Positions 57,504 to 64,000 of a stretch of DNA of 64,000 nucleotides are shown here, in pieces. The position numbers were made by a program, and so were the translations under genes. This stretch comes from Sanderia malayensis (lineage: Eukaryota > Cnidaria > Scyphozoa > Semaeostomeae > Pelagiidae): contig RQOL01000440.1 of NCBI GenBank assembly GCA_013076295.1, positions 1 through 64,000 of the forward strand. Reading direction: 5' to 3'. The notes beneath the pieces are model-generated. The model did no database searches, was not told where the DNA came from, and worked only from the letters and a program-made list of their open reading frames with translations. Position 1 is the stretch's first letter; each line of letters begins with the position of its first letter.

Positions 57504-57623
57504 AGGCCTACAACACCAGGTTTTCCCAGGCGGTCACCCATCCAGGTACTGACTTGGCCCCACCATGCTTGACTACGGTGATCAGACGAGAACCGGTATA
57601 CTCATGGTGGTATGGTCGTAGGC
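57504..57623 (-). rRNA. 5S rRNA, divergent copy
   Basis: Same A box region changes as the copy at 51206. Confidence 0.86.
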
Positions 57624-57868
57624 GAAAGATTCGTTGGTCATTGCTCAGTTTATCCACTCAACTTCACATAATGTCCGTGCAAAAGTGCGAGCAAAGCAAA
57701 CGTACACAGGACGACTGTGTGCTTTTTCGATGATAAAGGTAGTATAACTATACCTTCATCAGGAATTGATGAGTAATCCACAGATGTCCTGTCCATGTTG
57801 CAACTATATTGTTACGAATGGCAAGGTTATTGCAAGTTCTTCGCGATGTTTTTTTTCTCACTTTAAGG

Positions 57869-58032
57869 ACGGAATTAGCGCGAAGGCAGGTGCCCCCTAC
57901 CAAATATGGTACTCTCGAGCTACTAGCTTTTCCAGCCATCGCCCCGGTCCGCAAAGCGCAAAGGCAATGGAATACCCTCGCAATGGAGGAAACACCTTGG
58001 TGATCATGTTTTCTTGCCCATCATGCAAGTAT
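57869..58032 (-). ncRNA. U1-like gene
   Basis: Near-identical to the copy at 54480, one higher-order repeat away. Confidence 0.58.
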
Positions 58033-58230
58033 GAGATTCTCGGAGCCGTCACTGCTGACCATGGCTATTCTTCTCACTACACTCACGAGGAGCGCAAGAT
58101 ATCAACAAATCATTGCAAAAATAAACATGCATAATTATGTTTACACGATACAGCTGAACCCTAGAGTGTCAAAAGCCTCAGCATGCTTGCTATTATTGTT
58201 GTAAAACTTTAAAAAAAAAATCAAAATTTA

Positions 58231-58349
58231 AGGCCTACAACACCAGGTGTTCCCAGGCGGTCACCCATCCAGTTACTGACCTGGCCGACCATGCTTGACT
58301 ACGGTGATCAGACGAGAACCGGTATACTCATGGTGGTATGGTCGTGGGC
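58231..58349 (-). rRNA. 5S rRNA, one-base deletion
   Basis: Like the copy at 54842, with one base lost in the A box region. Confidence 0.84.
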
Positions 58350-58593
58350 GAAAGATTCGTTGGTCATTGTTCAGTTCATCCACTCAACTTCACATAATGT
58401 CCGTGAAAAAATGCGAGCAAAGCAAAGTACACATTACGACAGTGTGCTTTTTCGATGATAAAGGTAGTATAACTATACCTTCATCAGGAATTGATGAGTA
58501 ATCCACAGATGTCCTGTCCATGTTGCAACTATATTGTTACGAATGGCAAGGTTATTGCAAGTTCTTCGCGATGTTTTTATTCTCACTTTAAGG

Positions 58594-58757
58594 ACGGAAT
58601 TAGCGCGAAGACAGGTGCCCCCTACCAAATATGGTACTCTCGAGCTACTAGCCTTTCCAGCCATGGCACCGGTCCGCAAAGCGCAAAGGCAATGGAAAAC
58701 CCTCGCAATGGAGGAAAGACCTTGGTGATCCTGTTTTCTTGCCCATCATGCAAGTAT
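58594..58757 (-). ncRNA. U1-like gene lacking 54 bp of upstream flank
   Basis: Counterpart of the copy at 55207. Confidence 0.55.
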
Positions 58758-58900
58758 GAGATTCTCAAGATTTCAACACATCATTGCAAAAAGAAACATG
58801 CATAATTATGTTTACACGATACAGCTGAACCCTAGAGTGTCAAAAACCTCAGCATGCTTGCTATCATTCTTGTAAAACTTGAAAAAAAAATAAAAATTTA

Positions 58901-59020
58901 AGGCCTAAAACACCAGGTGTTTTCAGGCGGTTACCCATCCAGGTACTGACCTGGCCCGACCGTGTTCGACTACGGTGATCAGACAGGAACCGGTATACTC
59001 ATGGCGGTATGGTCGTAGGC
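58901..59020 (-). rRNA. 5S rRNA, variant type III, probably degenerate
   Basis: Near-copy of 55514, with a further change beside the A box. Confidence 0.77.
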
Positions 59021-59265
59021 GAAAGATTCGTTGGTCATTGCTCAGTTTCTCCACTCAACTTCACATAATGTCCGTGCAAAAGTGCGAGCAAAGCAAACGT
59101 ACACAGGACGACTGTGTGCTTTTTCGATGATAAAGGTAGTATAACCATACCTTCATCAGGAATTGATGAGTAATCCACAGATGTCCTGTCCATGTTGCAA
59201 CTATTTTGTTGCGAATGGCAAGGTTATTGCAAGTTCTTCGCGATGTTTTTATTCTCACTTTAAGG

Positions 59266-59429
59266 CCGGAATTAGCCCGAAGACAGGTGCCCCCTACCAA
59301 ATATGGAACTCTCGAGCTACTAGCCTTTCCAGCCATCGCACCGGTCCGCCAAGCGCAAATGCAATGGAATACCCTCGCAAAGGAGGAAACACATTGGTGA
59401 TCATGTTTTCTTGCCCATCATGCAAGTAT
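59266..59429 (-). ncRNA. U1-like gene with C-G closed TTCG loop
   Basis: Counterpart of the copy at 55879. Confidence 0.6.
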
Positions 59430-59627
59430 GAGATTCTTGGAGCCGTCACTGCTGACCATGGCTATTCTTCTCACTACACTCACGAGGAGCGCAAGATTTC
59501 AACACATCATTGCAAAAATAACCGTGCATAATTATGTTTACACGATACAGCTGAACCCTACAGTGTCAAAAGCCTCAGCATGCTTGCTATCATTGTTGTA
59601 AAACTTAAAAAAAATAATCAAAATTTA

Positions 59628-59747
59628 AGGCCTACAACACCAGGTGTTCCCAGGCGGTCACCCATCCCGGTACTGACCTGGCCCGACCATGCTTGACTAC
59701 GGTGATCAGACGAGAACCGGTATACTCATGGTGGTATGGTCGTAGTC
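59628..59747 (-). rRNA. 5S rRNA, 5' end changed
   Basis: Starts GACTAC; one change beside the C box. Confidence 0.87.
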
Positions 59748-59992
59748 GAATGATTCGTTGGTCATTGCTCAGTTCATCCACTCAACCTCACATAATGTCC
59801 GTGCAAAAGTGCGAGCAAAGCAAACGTACACAGGACGACTGTGGGCTTTTTCGATGATAAAGGTAGTATAACTATACCTTCATCAGGAATTGATGAGTAA
59901 TCCACAGATGTCCTGTCCATGTTGCAACTATATTGTTACGAATGGCAAGGTTATTGCAAGTTCTTCGCGATGTTTTTATTCTCACTTTAAGG

Positions 59993-60156
59993 ACGGAATT
60001 AGCCCAAAGACAGGTGCCCCCTACCAAATATGGTACTCTCGAGCAACTAGCCTTTCCAGCCATCGCACCGGTCCTCCAAGCGCAAATGCAATGGAATACC
60101 CTCGCAAAGGAGGAAACACATTGGTGATCATGTTTTCTTGCCCATCATGCAAGTAT
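59993..60156 (-). ncRNA. U1-like gene
   Basis: Counterpart of the copy at 56606. Confidence 0.58.
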
Positions 60157-60353
60157 GAGATTCTGGGAGCCGTCACTGCTGACCATGGCTATTCTTCTCA
60201 CTACACTCACGAGGAGCGCAAGATTTCAACACATCATTGCAAAAATAAACATGCATAATTATGTTTACCCGATACAGCTGAATCCTAGAGTGTCAAAAGC
60301 CTTATCATGCTTGCTATCATTGTTGTAAAATTTGAAAAAAAAATCAAAATTTA

Positions 60354-60473
60354 AGGCCTACAACACTAGGTGTTCCCAGGCGGTCACCCATGCAGGTACT
60401 GACCTGGCCCGACCATGCTTGACTACGGTGATCAGACGAGAACCAGTATACTCATGGTGGTATTTTCGTAGGC
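60354..60473 (-). rRNA. 5S rRNA, variant type II
   Basis: Signature changes; its unit keeps a U1-like gene. Confidence 0.9.
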
Positions 60474-60718
60474 GAAAGATTCGTTGGTCATTGCTCTGTT
60501 CATCCACTCAACTTCACATAATGTCCGTGCAAAAGTGCGAGCAAAGCAAACGTACACAGGACGACTGTGTGCTTTTTCGATGATAAAGGTAGTATAACTA
60601 TACCTTCATCAGGAATTGATGAGTAATCCACAGATGTCCTGTCCATGTTGCAACTATATTGTTACGAATGGCAAGGTTATTGCAAGTTCTTCGCGATGTT
60701 TTTATTCTCACTTTAAGG

Positions 60719-60882
60719 ACGGAATTAGCCCGAAGACAGGTGCCCCCTACCAAATATGGTACTCTCGAGCTACTAGCTTTTCCAGCCATCGCACCGGTCC
60801 GCCAAGCGCAAATGCAATGGAATACCCTCGCAAAGGAGGAAACACATTGGTGATCATGTTTTCTTGCCCATCATGCAAGTAT
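60719..60882 (-). ncRNA. U1-like gene with C-G closed TTCG loop
   Basis: Loop I stem carries the GATCACCAATGTG change. Confidence 0.6.
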
Positions 60883-61079
60883 GAGATTCTGGGAGCCGTC
60901 ACTGCTGACCATGGCTATTCTTCTCACTACACTCACGAGGAGCGCAAGATTTCAACACATCATTGCAAAAATAAACATGCATAATTATGTTTACACGATA
61001 CAGCTGAACCCTAGAGTGTCAAAAGCCTCAGCATGCTTGCTATCATTGTTGTAAAACTTGAAAAAAAAATCAAAATTTA

Positions 61080-61199
61080 AGGCCTACAACACCAGGTGTT
61101 CCCAGGCGGTCACCCATCCAGGTACTGACCTGGCCCGACCATGCTTGACTACGGTGATCAGAAGAGAACCGGTATACTCATGGTGGTATGGTCGTAGGC
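61080..61199 (-). rRNA. 5S rRNA
   Basis: One change near position 38. Confidence 0.93.
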
Positions 61200-61444
61200 G
61201 AAAGATTCGTTGGTCATTGCTCAGTTCATCCACTCAACTTCACATAATGTCCGTGCAAAAGTGCGAGCAAAGCAAACGTACTCAGGACGACTGTGTGCTT
61301 TTTCGATGATAAAGGTGGTATAACTATACCTTCATCAGGAATTGATGAGTAATCCACAGATGTCCTGTCCATGTTGCAACTATATTGTTACGAATGGCAA
61401 GGTTATTGCAAGTTCTTCGCGATGTTTTTATTCTCACTTTAAGG

Positions 61445-61608
61445 ACGGAATTAGCGCGAAGACAGGTGCCCCCAACCAAATATGGTACTCTCGAGCTACT
61501 AGCTTTTCCAGCCATCGCCCCGGTCCGCCAAGCGCAAATGCAATGGAATACCCTCGCAATGGAGCAAACACCTTGGTGATCATGTTTTCTTGCCCATCAT
61601 GCAAGCAT
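61445..61608 (-). ncRNA. U1-like gene, last copy
   Basis: 5' end ATGCTTGCATG (nt 3 changed) and a few changes elsewhere. The following unit is cut by the LTR before its U1-like gene. Confidence 0.58.
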
Positions 61609-61806
61609 GAGATTCTCGGAGCCGTCACTGCTCACCATGGCTATTCTTCTCACTACACTCACGAGGAGCGCAAGATTTCAACACATCATTGCAAAAATAA
61701 ACATTCATAATTATGTTTACACGATACAGCTGAACCCTAGAGTGTCAAAAGCCTCAGCATGCTTGCTATCATTGTTGTAAAACTTGAAAAAAAAAATCAA
61801 AATTTA

Positions 61807-61926
61807 AGGCCTACAACACCAGGTGTTCCCAGGCGGTCAGCCATCAAGGTACTGACCTGGCCCGAGCATGCTTGACTACGGTGATCAGACGAGAACCGGT
61901 ATACTCATGGTGGTATGGTCGTGGGC
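61807..61926 (-). rRNA. 5S rRNA, last copy before the LTR element
   Basis: Changes at the 5' end and around the A and C boxes. Its unit is cut by the LTR 128 bp upstream of the gene. Confidence 0.86.
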
Positions 61927-62054
61927 GAAAGATTCGTTGGTCATTGCCCAGTTCATCCACTCAACTTCACATAATGTCCGTGCAAATATGCGAGCAAAGC
62001 AAACGTACACAGGACGACTGTGTGCTTTTTCGATGATAAAGGTAGTATAACTAT

Positions 62055-62331
62055 TGTTTGTTCAGAGTTCTCGTCCATGATAAACGCATACAGACTCAGC
62101 GAAATATTATTTCAAAACACTGATCCAACGCCCAAATTACAGCGAAGCAATCAAAATTTATAGTCAACATGTAAATAAAAGGTCCATTGTAAATCATTCA
62201 AGTATTATTGTTCAAATATGCAAAGTTCTAATTCATAAGCATTGAATTGTCACAAGAGAGTTTTACGTAAAAGTTCTCTCCGCGTCCCATCTCTGGAGAC
62301 CGTAAATACACCTTGAGCATTGTTCAGAACA
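62055..62331 (-). repeat. 3' LTR of the BEL/Pao element
   Basis: 277 bp; in element orientation it starts TGTTCTGAACA and ends TCTGAACAAACA, so it has TG and CA ends with a short internal echo of the same motif. The polypurine tract GGGGGAG (62332-62338) lies immediately before it. Confidence 0.85.
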
Positions 62332-62340
62332 CTCCCCCGC

Positions 62341-62358
62341 AGTCCAGCAAGCTGGACT
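62341..62358. repeat. Perfect hairpin between the pol stop codon and the polypurine tract
   Basis: AGTCCAGC, AA, GCTGGACT, directly adjoining the TAG stop at 62359-62361. Possible RNA element; function unknown. Confidence 0.5.
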
Positions 62359-63642
62359 CTATCTTGTCTTCTTTTTGGTTTTCTCCTCATCGGGAAGAAG
62401 CAGGATCAATTTTGTGATTGGTCTTCTTTGTATCCCATGTGTCGTCTTTACTTCCGCTGAACGCACAATCCCTTTGTCGTCACTGTTAACATCAACTATC
62501 CTTCCAAGTAACCACTTTCCTCGCGGTTGGTTGGCGTCCATGACAAGAAAAACATCATCTTGTTGTATGTTCCTCTTTTGCTCGTTCCACTTGGATCTTT
62601 GTTGTAAAGATGGAAGATACTCCTTTTGCCACCTTTTCCATATATGATTGACGACATTTTGACAATGTAGCCACCTCTTTTTCAAGGATGTATGCGGAAT
62701 TCCTAAATCGTGCTGAAGTAGCGTAGTTGTAGATCTGTTGTTCAAGAAGTGTGCAGGGGTTAATGGTTCCATATCGTTAGGATCGTTGCTTATGTATGTC
62801 AAAGGTCGGTTGTTCAACATTGCTTCGCATTCAGTGAGTACTGTCATCAACTCTTCATCCGTCATCTCTGCTCCCTTTGTTGTAGCTATCATTGCTCTCT
62901 TTGCCAGTTTGACAAGGGATTCCCAAACGCCCCCCATATGCGGAGCTGCAGGTGGGTTGAAGATCCACTTCATGTTTTCATCTGTTAAATGACGATGCAA
63001 TGTGGGATCCTTGGTCAACTTGTTCAAAACTTCTTGTAGTTCCCGATCAGCACCAACAAAATTTGTTCCACAGTCAGAAAACATTTGCAGTGGTCTAGAT
63101 CTCCTTGAAATGAATCTTGTAAAGGCTTTCATGAAATCATCTGTTGATTGAGAGTAAGCAAGCTCGATGCGAATAGCTCTAGTTTGAAGGCAGGTAAACA
63201 ATACTCCATATCTCTTTTCCCGTCGACCGCCTCTGTATCTTGCTTTGGTAATGATGGGGCCAAACAGATCTACTCCAGTGAACTTGAAAGGACGTCCCCA
63301 TGATTCTACCCTTGATGTTGGAAGATCAGCCATAAGCTGCTCTAGAGGAACTCCCCGTAATTTCTTGCATACCACGCATGCTCTCAAAGTTTTCTTCACT
63401 ATCGCTCCTCCTTGAAGAGGCCAATACTTTGCTCTGACAACATTTAAGACATAATTTGCGCCAAAATGCCTCACCTTTTCATGGGCTTCTCTGATGATCA
63501 GCACTGTGAGATGAGATTGCTTAGGTAGAACGATTTGATGTCTATTTTCATATTCCAGGGAAGATCTTCTCAGTCTGCCTCCAACTCTGATCAAACCATT
63601 TTCATCGATGAATGGATTCAGACTGCAAATACTTGACTTTTT
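62359..63642 (-). CDS. BEL/Pao integrase region of pol
   Basis: Inserts the element's cDNA into chromosomes. Residues are counted from the methionine-position codon at 63592-63594, though this is a polyprotein interior. A zinc-binding HHCC set is H38, H43, C73, C76. The DDE catalytic core is D109 (GVDLFGP), D174 (FSDCGTNF) and E225 (GGVWESLVKLAK). The C-terminal part (about 280-400, LTPAHFL and GKWLLGRIVDV) matches the DUF5641 type domain of this group. It ends with a normal stop shortly before the polypurine tract. An in-frame TAA at 63643-63645 separates it from the upstream pol sequence in the same frame. Confidence 0.92.
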   Translation of the reverse strand, partial: KKSSICSLNPFIDENGLIRVGGRLRRSSLEYENRHQIVLPKQSHLTVLIIREAHEKVRHFGANYVLNVVRAKYWPLQGGAIVKKTLRACVVCKKLRGVPLEQLMADLPTSRVESWGRPFKFTGVDLFGPIITKARYRGGRREKRYGVLFTCLQTRAIRIELAYSQSTDDFMKAFTRFISRRSRPLQMFSDCGTNFVGADRELQEVLNKLTKDPTLHRHLTDENMKWIFNPPAAPHMGGVWESLVKLAKRAMIATTKGAEMTDEELMTVLTECEAMLNNRPLTYISNDPNDMEPLTPAHFLNNRSTTTLLQHDLGIPHTSLKKRWLHCQNVVNHIWKRWQKEYLPSLQQRSKWNEQKRNIQQDDVFLVMDANQPRGKWLLGRIVDVNSDDKGIVRSAEVKTTHGIQRRPITKLILLLPDEEKTKKKTR

Positions 63643-64000
63643 TTAGAGCAATTTCCTGCTTGAAAGATCTTGCAGTTCTTTCTCGAAATACTTTTTCTGC
63701 TCTTGTTTGATGAGCCACTCTTCAGCTTCCTGGCGTTCTTCCATGGTGACTGTTTCCTGCGCTCCGTTTTCTCCACTGCATTTTTGTAGATTCCATCGCC
63801 TGAAGGGTCTTCTTACGTAAGCAGTGACGTTTCTCACCTTCTTCAAACTTGAAAATGACTCTATATTCAAGACTTCGTTCTGAGTAGCAAACTCGACAGT
63901 ATGCGTCACTTTTCTCTGTTCTGCTGCAATCTTAGTCTGATCTTGATCTTCAATGATTCGAGGCCAAAGATCTTCCGGTAGTCTCAAGAATTCAGGGCCA
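63643..64000 (-). CDS. BEL/Pao pol, segment between RNase H and integrase, partial
   Basis: Open to the window edge. It contains GPEFLRLPEDLWP, the typical motif of BEL/Pao pol after RNase H, then FSSLKKVRNVTAYVRRPFRRW, and an acidic helical stretch EEWLIKQEQ, as usual before the integrase. It ends at TAA, in frame with the integrase, followed by an A-rich tract and DENGLIRVGGRL. The stop is either an inactivating mutation or a sequencing error in the A-run. Confidence 0.85.
   Translation of the reverse strand, partial: GPEFLRLPEDLWPRIIEDQDQTKIAAEQRKVTHTVEFATQNEVLNIESFSSLKKVRNVTAYVRRPFRRWNLQKCSGENGAQETVTMEERQEAEEWLIKQEQKKYFEKELQDLSSRKLL

Larger units (their letters stand above)
48873..62054 (-). 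repeat. 5S/U1-like array block with higher-order repeats, ending at an LTR element
   Basis: Twenty 5S genes in units of several length classes: about 726 bp, 672 bp (54-bp loss upstream of the U1-like gene), 537 bp (U1-like gene lost and replaced by a 15-nt inverted 5S fragment) and 343 bp (U1-like gene lost). A five-unit series beginning with the 5S at 54115 recurs beginning at 57504, a period of about 3.39 kb. The array stops inside a unit at 62054, where an LTR begins. Confidence 0.88.
62055..64000 (-). mobile_element. BEL/Pao LTR retrotransposon, 3' part, runs off the window
   Basis: In the element's direction: end of pol with integrase, a short hairpin, a polypurine tract, and the 3' LTR, which abuts the 5S array at 62054. 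Gag, protease and the 5' LTR would lie beyond the right edge. The flanking ACTAT is a candidate 5-bp target duplication that can be tested only on the far side. Confidence 0.9.

Overview
The window is animal nuclear DNA dominated by a tandem array of about 78 5S rRNA genes, all on the minus strand. The usual unit is about 726 bp. On the minus strand each full unit reads: a 164-nt U1 snRNA-like gene, about 245 bp of spacer, the 120-nt 5S gene, a T-run Pol III terminator, and about 197 bp of spacer before the next U1-like gene. The 5S sequence is of animal type and the right edge carries a BEL/Pao retrotransposon, a group confined to metazoans. A Crypton-like tyrosine-recombinase element is also present. 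I favour an early-branching marine invertebrate, perhaps a cnidarian, but the species is a guess.

Layout: 1-5278 is a divergent array block with 8 5S genes. 5279-13320 is an insertion into one short array unit: a 7.7-kb tyrosine-recombinase element with a decayed gene, carrying a 3.9-kb satellite of 77-bp repeats in what looks like its intron, followed by a 300-bp deletion derivative of the same family. 13321-20570 is a second divergent block. 20571-40240 is a strikingly homogeneous core of near-identical units. 40121-48872 is a block rich in single-base deletions whose unit types recur in similar order in 48873-57503. 48873-62054 is a block with higher-order repeats. 62055-64000 is the end of a BEL/Pao element on the minus strand: 3' LTR, integrase and upstream pol sequence.

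Two observations stand out. First, the U1-like RNA aligns to human U1 (recalled from memory) over 164 nt without a gap. It keeps stem-loops I and III through paired changes and is followed by a 3'-box match, yet its 5' splice-site recognition sequence is altered (ACUUGCAUG instead of ACUUACCUG), which would fit GC rather than GU 5' splice sites. It may be a variant U1 or a homogenised relic. Second, the recombinase element and the BEL/Pao element break the array at exactly the same base, ACTAT|ACC, inside an inverted-repeat element present in nearly every unit. That element looks like an integration site for the recombinase.

Apart from the BEL/Pao reading frame I see no intact protein-coding gene. 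The recurring 122-codon, 83-codon and 63-codon open frames in every unit are unit-borne frames lying over the 5S and U1-like genes and are not annotated.
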